This document shows, piece after piece, positions 35,373 to 44,029 of a stretch of DNA of 64,000 bases. The notes below the pieces were generated by a model. That model was not told where the DNA came from and did no database searches. It saw only the letters and a list, made by a program, of their open reading frames with translations. Both the position numbers and the translations under genes were made by a program. Source of the stretch: JAABVY01 sp964496505. Lineage in GTDB: Bacteria > Zixibacteria > MSB-5A5 > JAABVY01. Position 1 is the stretch's first letter, and each line of letters begins with the position of its first letter. The stretch is from contig CAZBZV010000005.1 of NCBI GenBank assembly GCA_964496505.1, forward strand, positions 28,138 through 92,137, written 5' to 3'.

Positions 35373-36110
35373 ATGGGTCAGAGAAGAAAGATTCACATCG
35401 GCACCTCGGGTTGGAATTACAATCACTGGCTGGGCACATTCTATCCGGATGGTCTCAAGAACAAGAAGGACTGGCTGGGATATTACGGCGATATATTTCA
35501 TACGGTAGAAATCAACAATTCCTTTTATCGGCTTCCCAAAAATAATACATTCGAAGAATGGAAGAAAACAGCTCCCGATGATTTCGTTTTTGCGGTTAAA
35601 GCCAGCCGCTATATAACGCATATGAAGAAGCTCAAACGGCCGGAAGAGGGCATAGAGAATTTGATGAATGGAGTAAAGTCGCTTAATGGTAAGCTGGGAC
35701 CGATTTTGTTTCAATTGCCGCCGCATTGGAATGTGAATCTCGAGAGACTGAAGATGTTTCTTGAGATGCTGCCCGACGGCTATAAATATGTTTTCGAATT
35801 TCGCGATGAAAGCTGGTGGATCGACGAGGTGTATGACTGCCTCAAGGAACATAACGCTGCATTCTGTATTTTTGAGCTTGAAAAGACTAAATCACCCCGT
35901 GAGATAACCGCCGATTTTGCCTATATCCGCCTGCATGGCCCGGGACTGAAGTACGAGGGAAAATACGATAAAAAGACTCTTGCGGGATGGTGCGGGGCGT
36001 TCGAGGCCTGGAAAGAGAGAGGCAAGGACATCTATATGTATTTTGATAATGATCAGGATGGTTACGCCGCTCAAAACGCCAGAGAGCTTCAGGACATGGT
36101 TTATGGATAG
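35373..36110 (+). CDS. DUF72 family TIM-barrel protein
   Basis: A 245-residue DUF72 protein (YecE-like). It has the N-terminal HIGTSGWNYNHWLGTFYP, then TVEINNSFYRLP, FAVKASRYITHMKKL, GPILFQLPPHW, YVFEFRDESWW and the late YMYFDNDQDGYAAQNARELQ. All are conserved positions of the family, whose function is unknown. The ATG at 35373 has AAGGT upstream; the frame is open to a TTG at 35343 without a ribosome-binding site. It is the last gene of the stress-type cluster. Confidence 0.9.
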   Translation: MGQRRKIHIGTSGWNYNHWLGTFYPDGLKNKKDWLGYYGDIFHTVEINNSFYRLPKNNTFEEWKKTAPDDFVFAVKASRYITHMKKLKRPEEGIENLMNGVKSLNGKLGPILFQLPPHWNVNLERLKMFLEMLPDGYKYVFEFRDESWWIDEVYDCLKEHNAAFCIFELEKTKSPREITADFAYIRLHGPGLKYEGKYDKKTLAGWCGAFEAWKERGKDIYMYFDNDQDGYAAQNARELQDMVYG

Positions 36111-36116
36111 CAGTTC

Positions 36117-36145
36117 TTGAACTAAGACCACATTGTTTGTATAAT
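36117..36145 (+). promoter_or_regulatory. Sigma-70 promoter of the aldo/keto reductase gene
   Basis: TTGAAC-N17-TATAAT with a perfect -10. Transcription is predicted from about 36152, a 59-nt leader. A short inverted repeat CTGAA/TTCAG and the AAAGGAGAGG ribosome-binding site follow. Confidence 0.8.
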
Positions 36146-36210
36146 TGTATTGGAAACGTAAAAATCAAATTGCTGAATGAATTCAGAAAATAAAAAGGAG
36201 AGGTATTAAA

Positions 36211-37197
36211 ATGGAAACAGTAACGCTTCCCGAATTGAACCTGGCAAACTCGAGAATAGGCCTGGGGACCTGGGCTATCGGGGGCTGGATGTGGGGCGGC
36301 ACCGATGAGCAAAAATCGATTAATACAATTCTGAGTGCCCTTGAAAAAGGCATAAATCTGATAGATACCGCACCGATATACGGCTTCGGCAAATCAGAAG
36401 AGATAGTCGGCAAGGCTATGGCCGAGTACCGTCAAAGGGAAAGGATAGTACTTTCCAGTAAGGCTGGTCTGGAATGGAAAGGGGATGAGGTTTTCAGGAA
36501 TGCCTCTAAAAAGCGTCTGATGCAGGAAATCGATGATTCACTGAAACGATTGAAGACCGACTATATAGATGTCTATCATGTCCACTGGCCCGATCCAGCC
36601 ACCCCGATCGAGGAAACGGCGGAAACGATGAATAAAATCCTTGAATCGGAAAAAATCAGGGCGATTGCAGTGAGCAATTTTTCTATCGATCAAATGGAAA
36701 CATTTATGAAAGAATCGCCCCTGCATGTCTCCCAGCCTCCCTATAACCTGTTCGAGCGGGAGATTACCGAAACCCAGCTACCGTTTTGCAAAGACAACAA
36801 CATCGCAATCCTGGCCTACGGCTCTCTCTGCCGGGGGCTTCTGTCCGGCAAGATGAGCGAGGATCGTGAGTTCGAGGGGGATGATCTGCGCAAGATGGAT
36901 CCGAAGTTTCAGATGCCGAAGTTCAAGGAGTATCTTAATGCCGTTGACCAGCTTGATAAGTTTGCTCAGGACAAGCATAATAAGAGAGTGATACATCTGG
37001 CAGTCAGATGGATGCTGGACAATGGTGTTGAGGCAGCGCTCTGGGGTGCAAGACGTCCCGATCAGATCGATGCGGTTGAAGAAATCTGGAACTGGTCTCT
37101 GTCCAAGGATGATCTTGCGGAAATCGAGCAGATTCTGGATAACAATATCAAAGAGCCGCTTGGACCGGAATTTATGGCCCCGCCCAGCCGTGACTGA
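36211..37197 (+). CDS. Aldo/keto reductase
   Basis: An NAD(P)H-dependent oxidoreductase of the AKR fold, 328 residues. The catalytic tetrad is visible: Asp and Tyr in LIDTAPIYGFGKSEE, Lys in LSSKAGLEW and His in YHVHWPD. Conserved IRAIAVSNF and ALWGARRPDQ near the end bind the coenzyme. It is monocistronic, behind its own promoter. The substrate cannot be deduced. Confidence 0.92.
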   Translation: METVTLPELNLANSRIGLGTWAIGGWMWGGTDEQKSINTILSALEKGINLIDTAPIYGFGKSEEIVGKAMAEYRQRERIVLSSKAGLEWKGDEVFRNASKKRLMQEIDDSLKRLKTDYIDVYHVHWPDPATPIEETAETMNKILESEKIRAIAVSNFSIDQMETFMKESPLHVSQPPYNLFEREITETQLPFCKDNNIAILAYGSLCRGLLSGKMSEDREFEGDDLRKMDPKFQMPKFKEYLNAVDQLDKFAQDKHNKRVIHLAVRWMLDNGVEAALWGARRPDQIDAVEEIWNWSLSKDDLAEIEQILDNNIKEPLGPEFMAPPSRD

Positions 37198-37234
37198 ATA
37201 AATCTAATTTGCTTCAGATAACAAAAAACAAACT

Positions 37235-37291
37235 GGACTGATATTACGAATACATTAATATAGTCCTGACAGGATTTTTGTATCCTCTTTT
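37235..37291 (+). terminator. Hairpins between the reductase and the Lol-like operon
   Basis: GGACT(g)ATATTA/TAATATAGTCC forms a bulged stem (37235-37266). It is followed by AGGAT/ATCCT (37271-37286) and CTTTTGG. Together they probably end the reductase transcript; each alone is weak. Confidence 0.4.
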
Positions 37292-37317
37292 GGCTGATTA
37301 TCAGGAGGCTTTTGAAG

Positions 37318-38088
37318 ATGAAGCGCATTTTATTTATTATAGCAGTATCAATCATAATTCTGACAGTGTTAAGCAATTCGCCATTGCGGGCGCAAACAGG
37401 ACAGGACAGGCCCAAAGTTGAAGATGTGATTAATCATATCGATCAACTTTACCGCAGTGAGTCGAGCTATTCCGAAGTAGAGATGAAGATCGTGACCGAA
37501 CATTGGGAGCGCACGCTTGAAATGAAGGTCTGGACAAGAGATATGGATCATACTTTTGTCAGGATTACCGCGCCGGAGAAGGAGAAGGGGGTGGGGACAC
37601 TCAGGATCGAGAATGAAATGTGGAATTACCTTCCCAAAACCAATAAGGTGATTAAAATTCCGCCCTCGATGATGATGAGTTCGTGGATGGGTTCGGATTT
37701 TACCAATGATGATCTGGTAAAGGAGTTTTCGCTGTTCGAAGACTATGATTACGAATATACCACAGTGGAAAATCCGAATGACAGCCTTTATTATATCGAA
37801 TGTATTCCGCATAAGGATTTGCCGGTTGTGTGGGGAAGTATTGTAATTGCCGCTACCAGAGATGACTATATCCCGGTCTGGCAGAAATATTATGATGAGA
37901 AAGGCAATCTGGCGCGGACATTGTATTTCCGCGACGTTACAACATTCGATGGACGCAAAATTCCGGCTGTAATGGAGATGGTTCCGGAGGACGAGGAGAG
38001 CCGCACCGTAATGCGCTATAATGAACTCGATTTCGGGATTGATCTGGATAAGAATATTTTCACACTGCGTAATCTTCGTTCGGAATAA
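37318..38088 (+). CDS. Outer membrane lipoprotein-sorting protein (LolA-like)
   Basis: A periplasmic carrier of 256 residues with a signal peptide (residues 1-26). It has the family core TFVRITAPEKEKGVGTLRI, MWNYLPKTNKVIKIPPSMM and SWMGSDFTNDDLVK, typical of the LolA-like branch found beside FtsX-type ABC permeases. The ATG at 37318 is 9 nt after AGGAGG; the TTG at 37312 is too close. It heads a five-gene operon (sorting protein, two permeases, ATPase, barrel). Inference: it carries a lipid or lipoprotein from the ABC transporter to the outer membrane. Confidence 0.85.
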   Translation: MKRILFIIAVSIIILTVLSNSPLRAQTGQDRPKVEDVINHIDQLYRSESSYSEVEMKIVTEHWERTLEMKVWTRDMDHTFVRITAPEKEKGVGTLRIENEMWNYLPKTNKVIKIPPSMMMSSWMGSDFTNDDLVKEFSLFEDYDYEYTTVENPNDSLYYIECIPHKDLPVVWGSIVIAATRDDYIPVWQKYYDEKGNLARTLYFRDVTTFDGRKIPAVMEMVPEDEESRTVMRYNELDFGIDLDKNIFTLRNLRSE

Positions 38089-38105
38089 GGGGACGGTCAG
38101 ATCTT

Positions 38106-39320
38106 ATGGTGTTAAAGATCGCTCTGCGCAATATCTTCAGGCGTAAACGTCGCAGCATTATAACGATGCTAACCATGTTCGTGGGATTTGTGCTGGCAGC
38201 GATTTCGATTGGATGGTCTGACGGCACTTATAACAATATAATCGATTCCTTCACCCGCAACCGTCTGGGACATATCCAGATTCACGGCCGGGGCTATCTG
38301 GACAAACCCACTCTTTATAACAATATTGAAAATTATGACTCTCTAAAAGAAATAATTGCCGATGTTTCCGGCATAGAATTCACCACTCCACGGCTGTTTG
38401 CCTCGGGACTGGCCTCATTGGAGGATAAAAGCGCCGGTGTGAGGATTATGGGCGTTGATCCCGAGATAGAAAGCAGAGCGACACATCTTGACCGCAAGGT
38501 TACCGAGGGCAGCTATTTTTCTGAGGAGCCCATGAATCAAACCATGCTGGGCAAAGGTCTGGCAAAAATCCTTAACGCCTCGGTGGGAGATACAATCGTT
38601 ATTATATCGCAGGGGGCCGACGGTTCTATAGCAAACGATCTTTATGAGGTGAGCGGAATTATCGAGAGCGGAAATAAGGTCGAGGATCGGATGTCGTTCT
38701 ATCTTCATCTAAAAGATGCGCAGGAGCTTTTGGTGTTGCAGAACAGGATTCACGAGATAGCGGTGGTATGTGACCATCTGGAGAATGTGCCGGAGGCGGC
38801 CTCCGGGATAAAAAATGTGCTGGGCAATGCCGAGCTGGATGTCGCCACATGGAAGGAATTCGCAAAATCGTTCTACCGTGCTATGAAAGCCGACAAAGAG
38901 GGTATGTGGGTGATGCTGGTGGTGATTCTTATAATGGTGGCGGTGGGTGTGCTCAATACGGTTTTGATGAGCGTGCTGGAGAGGACTAATGAGTATGGCG
39001 TCCTGCGTGCACTCGGCACCGCTCCGGGACAGGTCTTCCGCCTGGTTATAATAGAGGTGCTGATTATAGCAATTGCGGGAGTAATCATCGGCTGCGGATT
39101 GAGCTATGTTATCAATGATGCGCTTTCCACTCACGGAGTGCCGATGCCGGAGACGCTGACATACGGCGGGGTGGAGTTCAAGCGCATGTATACCGAGGTT
39201 AACCTGCGCAGCTTTTATATCCCGGCTCTCAGTGTAATATTTTCGGCCTTTATCGTTTCGATATTCCCGGCCGTAAAGGCGGCACGGATAGCGCCGGCAC
39301 AGGCTATGAGGACAGTGTGA
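38106..39320 (+). CDS. ABC transporter permease, FtsX/LolC-MacB type
   Basis: A 404-residue permease. It has one N-terminal transmembrane helix (SIITMLTMFVGFVLAAISIG), a large periplasmic MacB-PCD-like domain, and three C-terminal helices with the FtsX motif VLMSVLERTNEYGVLRALGTAPGQVFRLVIIE. It pairs with the next permease as a heterodimer, like LolC and LolE. It lies 17 bp after the sorting-protein gene. Confidence 0.9.
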   Translation: MVLKIALRNIFRRKRRSIITMLTMFVGFVLAAISIGWSDGTYNNIIDSFTRNRLGHIQIHGRGYLDKPTLYNNIENYDSLKEIIADVSGIEFTTPRLFASGLASLEDKSAGVRIMGVDPEIESRATHLDRKVTEGSYFSEEPMNQTMLGKGLAKILNASVGDTIVIISQGADGSIANDLYEVSGIIESGNKVEDRMSFYLHLKDAQELLVLQNRIHEIAVVCDHLENVPEAASGIKNVLGNAELDVATWKEFAKSFYRAMKADKEGMWVMLVVILIMVAVGVLNTVLMSVLERTNEYGVLRALGTAPGQVFRLVIIEVLIIAIAGVIIGCGLSYVINDALSTHGVPMPETLTYGGVEFKRMYTEVNLRSFYIPALSVIFSAFIVSIFPAVKAARIAPAQAMRTV

Positions 39321-39333
39321 GGAGTATGCCAAT

Positions 39334-40563
39334 ATGCTGATGTTCATAAAGCTGGCCTGGAGAAATATTTTCCGCAACAAAAGGCGTACAGCGATAGCCT
39401 CGATTGTTGTGGCAATCGGACTGGTCTCGCTCATATTCGTGGATGCCCTGATGATAGGTATGGAGGAGAATATGATAAACTCGGCCACGAAATCATTCAT
39501 GGGCGAGGGTCAAATTCACGGGAAAGGTTTTCAGGAAACATACGCCGTCGAAAAGACCATAAACGATTTGGACAGCGTAACTCAGAAGCTTGAAGATGAA
39601 AAGCCGGTTAAAAATTATACTGTCCGCACACTTTCATATGCTGCTATCAGCTCGCCTGTCAATATGAGTTCGATTACTATGGTGGGAGTCAATCCCGCGA
39701 CGGAGAGGCATCTCTCACAGGTCGATGACGCTATCGAAAAGGGCGCGTATTTCGAAAAGGACGGAGGTGAGCGCAATATCGTTATTGGCAGAGAACTGGC
39801 CGAGAGGCTTGAGGCGGATATCGGTGATCGTATCGTGCTGACTGCGGCGCAGGCGGAAACCGATAATCTGGCGCAGGAGCTCTTCCGTGTGTCCGGGATT
39901 TATTTCATGAATGTGGAGGAGCTTGACAAGGCGATGGCCTTCATTCGCCTCGATAAAGCTCAGGAAATGCTGAACCTTGAAAACCGAGCGCATGAGATAG
40001 CGATTAGCTTCACTGAAAAAGGGGTAGGACGCGATAGTGACCATCAGTTCTGGAAGGAATATTCCAGCAACGGCAACATCGCCGAGGGTTGGGCAGAGCT
40101 TATGCCCCAGCTCGAGACGGCTTTCGAGCTTTCCCGTTTCAGTATATACATGGCGGGACTGATCTTGTTCGGAGTAGTCGCGCTGGGAATTATCAACGCC
40201 CTGTTTATGTCGCTGTATGAACGGATGTATGAGTTCGGAGTTTTGCTGGCAGTCGGAACCAGGAAGGCGGAACTTGCCAGCCTGATTGTATTCGAGGCAG
40301 GTGCTCTGGCAATTGTCAGTTCGATAGGAGGAATAATATTGGGATTTATGGTAAACTATATATTTATGCATATAGGCTTCGATTTTACCGGATCTGAATT
40401 CAGCGGGGTAACATTTCGGGAGCCTCTGTACCCGGTTATGACAGTGGGGCAGTTTATTATCTACCCGGTTCTGGTGTTTCTGTTCACTTTGGTGATCAGC
40501 CTTTATCCTGCTCTTTACGCCTCCCGGCTCACGCCGGTTAAAGCCATGAGAAAAGCAAATTAG
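39334..40563 (+). CDS. ABC transporter permease, FtsX/LolE-MacB type
   Basis: The second permease, 409 residues, with the same layout: an N-terminal helix (IASIVVAIGLVSLIFVDALMIG), a periplasmic domain, and three C-terminal helices including FMSLYERMYEFGVLLAVGTRKAELASLIVFE. It lies 13 bp after the first permease. The two share the start KLAWRNIFRNKRR/KIALRNIFRRKRR, so they arose by duplication. Confidence 0.9.
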   Translation: MLMFIKLAWRNIFRNKRRTAIASIVVAIGLVSLIFVDALMIGMEENMINSATKSFMGEGQIHGKGFQETYAVEKTINDLDSVTQKLEDEKPVKNYTVRTLSYAAISSPVNMSSITMVGVNPATERHLSQVDDAIEKGAYFEKDGGERNIVIGRELAERLEADIGDRIVLTAAQAETDNLAQELFRVSGIYFMNVEELDKAMAFIRLDKAQEMLNLENRAHEIAISFTEKGVGRDSDHQFWKEYSSNGNIAEGWAELMPQLETAFELSRFSIYMAGLILFGVVALGIINALFMSLYERMYEFGVLLAVGTRKAELASLIVFEAGALAIVSSIGGIILGFMVNYIFMHIGFDFTGSEFSGVTFREPLYPVMTVGQFIIYPVLVFLFTLVISLYPALYASRLTPVKAMRKAN

Positions 40564-40575
40564 GAGATTGATAAG

Positions 40576-41280
40576 ATGAGTGATAAAGATAACAGCCATG
40601 TCGTGATAGCTGAGGGCATTGTCAAGGAATACCGTGAGGATAAGGTACCCGTGAAGGCCTTGCGGGGGATTGACCTAAAGATCGAAAAGGGTGAATTCAC
40701 AGCCATTGTGGGGCCTTCAGGATCGGGCAAGACTACATTTCTGAATGTTATCTCAGGGCTCGATTATGCCACCGAGGGATCTGTCCGGCTCTCCGGAAAG
40801 CTTTTGTCGGAGATGAGCGGTCGTGAGCTGTCCGATTTCAGGCGGGATAATATCGGCTTTATCTTTCAGTCCAATAATCTGATACCGGTGCTTACGGTTG
40901 AAGAGAATGTTGAATATGTGATGCTCCTGCAGGGAGTGCCGAAGAATGAAAGGCATGAGCGTGTTAAGAAAATCCTGGCTGATCTGGGGCTTGAAGATAA
41001 AGCTAATCGCCGCCCCAACCGTCTCTCGGGTGGACAGCAGCAGCGTGTGGGGGTAGCCCGAGCAATGGTGGCGGAACCGGCCCTGGTGCTGGCGGATGAA
41101 CCTACGGCAAGTCTCGATTCCGAGGCGGCGGAAAGCCTTATGGAAATAATGCGCGAGTTGAATGAAAAGAGCCGAATAACATTTATCTTCTCGACTCACG
41201 ACCAGCGTGTAATGAAAAAAGCGCGGCGTTTGATTGTATTGAAAGACGGCAAAATAGACAGTGACGAGGTAAGGGAGTGA
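40576..41280 (+). CDS. ABC transporter ATP-binding protein (LolD/MacB type)
   Basis: The ATPase of the transporter, 234 residues. It has Walker A GPSGSGKTT, Q-loop FIFQSNNLIP, signature LSGGQQQRVGVARAM, Walker B LVLADEPTASLD and the switch His in STHDQRV. It belongs to the LolD/FtsE/MacB group that works mechanically on periplasmic substrates. It overlaps the barrel gene by 4 bp. Confidence 0.95.
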   Translation: MSDKDNSHVVIAEGIVKEYREDKVPVKALRGIDLKIEKGEFTAIVGPSGSGKTTFLNVISGLDYATEGSVRLSGKLLSEMSGRELSDFRRDNIGFIFQSNNLIPVLTVEENVEYVMLLQGVPKNERHERVKKILADLGLEDKANRRPNRLSGGQQQRVGVARAMVAEPALVLADEPTASLDSEAAESLMEIMRELNEKSRITFIFSTHDQRVMKKARRLIVLKDGKIDSDEVRE

Positions 41281-42548
41281 TTCGGAAAATCAAAGCCTTT
41301 TCTATTAGCTTAATCTTATTGTCTGTGTTAGCAGTGCCGGATTTGGAGGCAGACTGGTATAGTATTGACGGTTATTACAAGAATTTTTCCACCGTTCTGG
41401 ATTTTCCCAGATATGGCCTGAGAGGTGTTGAATCCGAGCCTGAATTAATGGGGATGGTATTAAACAGGTTACGGATGGATACGAGATTTGAGCTTTCGAA
41501 TGATATAGAATTCGATTTTTCCTACAATTTCATTCCGCAGATACAGGACAAGAGGTTATATGATGCACGGGTATTCGATTTTAATCCCGGCGGCTACGGA
41601 TACCGTGTATTTGATCTGGAACGGACATTTTATCCCGATGATGATGATCGGTCAAGTTTCCATATCAATCAAAACCTCGACCGTGCTTTCTTCAGCTTTA
41701 CCTTTCCGAAATTCGATTTATATATCGGGCGTCAGGCGATAGCCTGGGGTTCTGCGCATGTAATAAATCCGACCGATATCCTGGCGCCGTTTGCTTATAA
41801 CGAATTGGACGTGGAGAACAGAATCGGCGTAGATGCGGTACGGCTTCGTTATCCGCTTGGATTTATGGGTGAACTTGATCTGGGATATGTCTTCGGGGAT
41901 GATTTCGAATTCGACCAGAGCGCTTTTTTCCTGCGAGGCAAGACCTATTTAAAACAGACCGACGTATCCGGAGTATTGATAGGTTTCCGGGAAAATCTCT
42001 TGCTGGGAGTTGATATGACACGGTATATCGGAGGGGCCGGTTTCTGGATCGAGGCGGCTTATGTTTTCGCCCATGCGCTCTCGGAATGCGGGGTGGACAG
42101 CGATGAATCTTATTTCCGCGGCTCAATCGGGCTCGATTACAGCTTCGGGGGCGGAACATACAGCTACATCGAGTATCATTACAATCAGGCCGGAGTGAAT
42201 GACCCGGAAGCCTATTACAATTTAGTCGACAAGCCTGCTTACACCGACGGTTCGGTGTATTTTCTAGGCGAGCATTACATTGCCCCGGGTTTTTCATACC
42301 AGGTTACACCTTTGATCACCGGTTATGCCGAGGCGATCATTAATCTCGGCGATCCCTCTCTGCTGGCGGCGCCCAGCCTTGAATATAATATTGAAGAGAA
42401 TATTTATTTGACTGCCGGCGGATTTATAGGCATCGGCGAGGGATTCAGAGCGCGAGAGGTGGTGGGGATTATTCCCTCAGTTGTGTCTCAGAGCGAATTT
42501 GGAAGCTACGGAGATATTTACTATCTCTCATTCAAGATATATTATTAG
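41277..42548 (+). CDS. Outer-membrane beta-barrel protein of unknown family
   Basis: 423 residues with a signal peptide (residues 1-25, ending LEA). The rest alternates aromatic and polar residues in beta-strands (IEFDFSYNFIPQ, FYLSFKIYY-like end), and the C-terminus is YY, as expected for an outer-membrane barrel. It contains FDLYIGRQAIAWGSAHVINPTDILAPFAYNELD, a segment seen in barrels of similar operons. I cannot name the family. It starts with GTG overlapping the ATPase stop (GTGA). Inference: the outer-membrane receiver or exit for the Lol-like transporter. Confidence 0.7.
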   Translation: MIRKIKAFSISLILLSVLAVPDLEADWYSIDGYYKNFSTVLDFPRYGLRGVESEPELMGMVLNRLRMDTRFELSNDIEFDFSYNFIPQIQDKRLYDARVFDFNPGGYGYRVFDLERTFYPDDDDRSSFHINQNLDRAFFSFTFPKFDLYIGRQAIAWGSAHVINPTDILAPFAYNELDVENRIGVDAVRLRYPLGFMGELDLGYVFGDDFEFDQSAFFLRGKTYLKQTDVSGVLIGFRENLLLGVDMTRYIGGAGFWIEAAYVFAHALSECGVDSDESYFRGSIGLDYSFGGGTYSYIEYHYNQAGVNDPEAYYNLVDKPAYTDGSVYFLGEHYIAPGFSYQVTPLITGYAEAIINLGDPSLLAAPSLEYNIEENIYLTAGGFIGIGEGFRAREVVGIIPSVVSQSEFGSYGDIYYLSFKIYY

Positions 42549-42643
42549 TAATGCTCAATCTTTATCGGAACTTCGGTAAATTAAGCGAGATTTTAATAGA
42601 AAATCACTGGAAATTATCAATCTAAATTGTTATCTATAGCGGC

Positions 42644-44029
42644 ATGAAAACGGTCAAAAGAGTTGAAAGCATAATAAATCCAAAGATTTTAAAGCCCGGC
42701 AGTGTGGTATATGTTTCCGGCAATGCCGCTACTCCGCAGGTACTTCTGGAACAGCTTGCCAAAGACATGGATATCAAACATGTCGCCCTGTTTTATGTCC
42801 TGCCTTTGGGTGACAGAATTAAACCGCTTTTTTCCGAAGAACGCTGTCAGACCATAACACATCGGGTATTATTCAACAGCGTCCTGACCCGAGAGGCGGT
42901 GAACAATGGCTGGGCCAAATACCATCCCATGCATCTCTCCGAGATACCCCGTTACGCGCCCGAGCCAGACGGTCCCAATGTGGTGTTGTGTTCGGTGGCG
43001 GGTCCTGATAACGGCGGTAATTACAGTCTGGGCACGACTGTGGAGGCGGTGCTTGCCGCCATCCGTTCAGCCCGCGAAAAGGGCGGCTTGGTTATCGCAG
43101 AGCGCAATTCCCAGATGCCGTTTGTGGGTGGTACGGCTATACCCCAGCGATATATAGATTATCTCATAGATGTGGATTATCCTCTGCCGATCAGCCCGGT
43201 TCATAAACCGGATAAAAGGGCTATGAAAATCGGGGAAATAATTGCATCCCAATACATCAAGGACGGCAGCGGTAATACGCCCGGCTCTACCCTTCAATAC
43301 GGTATCGGCCAGGTGCCTGAGGCGGTGACTACCGCTATTTTGAAGAAGGACTACCAGCATCTGGGTATACATACCGAGCTTTTTGCAGATGCGATGATGC
43401 GTCTAGTGAAGAAAGGTTTGGTTACGAATAAATGGAAACCGCGTATTAATTTCTCGGTATCCTCAATATTTCTTGCTAAGGATCAAAAGGGTTACGACTG
43501 GCTGAATTTCAACAGCGCAGTCCAGAGCAGGCCATCGGATTATACCAATAACGCCTTCGTAATTGCTCAGCAGCCGAATATGGTCGCGATAAACTCGGCC
43601 ATAGGGGTTGATTTGCACGGCAATATCTGGGCCGATTCTATGGATGCCCGCAGGATTTACAGCGGGATCGGCGGCCAGAGTGATTTTATCCGAGGCGCCC
43701 AGTATTCTCCCGGAGGGGTGGCTATAATCGCGATGAAGTCGACTACACGAAACGGCAGGTCGAAGATTGTGGACCGCTGTCCGGCCGGTATTACCACCAC
43801 TGCTATACCAGCCGACCGGGTGGTGCTGGTGACAGAGAACGGGAGTTTCGATCCAAAGAGCCTGAGTATGGGTGAACGAGCGGTTGGAATCGCACATCTG
43901 GCGATGGAGGATGAAAGGGAGAAGCTTTTGAAGGTCATCAGGGACGATCCGGCATTCCATAAGCCCGACCTTACGATGCATAAAGGCGTTCCGGGATTTA
44001 TCCCTTATGAAAAAGCAATCCAAGGCTAA
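42644..44029 (+). CDS. Acetyl-CoA hydrolase/transferase family CoA transferase
   Basis: A class I-type CoA transferase of 461 residues, related to 4-hydroxybutyrate CoA-transferase and Cat1/succinyl-CoA:acetate CoA-transferase. The catalytic Glu is in LGIHTELFADAM (Glu244). The CoA-binding segment is IGGQSDFIRGAQYSPGG. The C-terminal part has ITTTAIPADRVVLVTENG. The acyl substrate is unknown. No clear ribosome-binding site precedes the ATG. Its 3' end overlaps the convergent kinase gene by 4 bp. Confidence 0.85.
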   Translation: MKTVKRVESIINPKILKPGSVVYVSGNAATPQVLLEQLAKDMDIKHVALFYVLPLGDRIKPLFSEERCQTITHRVLFNSVLTREAVNNGWAKYHPMHLSEIPRYAPEPDGPNVVLCSVAGPDNGGNYSLGTTVEAVLAAIRSAREKGGLVIAERNSQMPFVGGTAIPQRYIDYLIDVDYPLPISPVHKPDKRAMKIGEIIASQYIKDGSGNTPGSTLQYGIGQVPEAVTTAILKKDYQHLGIHTELFADAMMRLVKKGLVTNKWKPRINFSVSSIFLAKDQKGYDWLNFNSAVQSRPSDYTNNAFVIAQQPNMVAINSAIGVDLHGNIWADSMDARRIYSGIGGQSDFIRGAQYSPGGVAIIAMKSTTRNGRSKIVDRCPAGITTTAIPADRVVLVTENGSFDPKSLSMGERAVGIAHLAMEDEREKLLKVIRDDPAFHKPDLTMHKGVPGFIPYEKAIQG

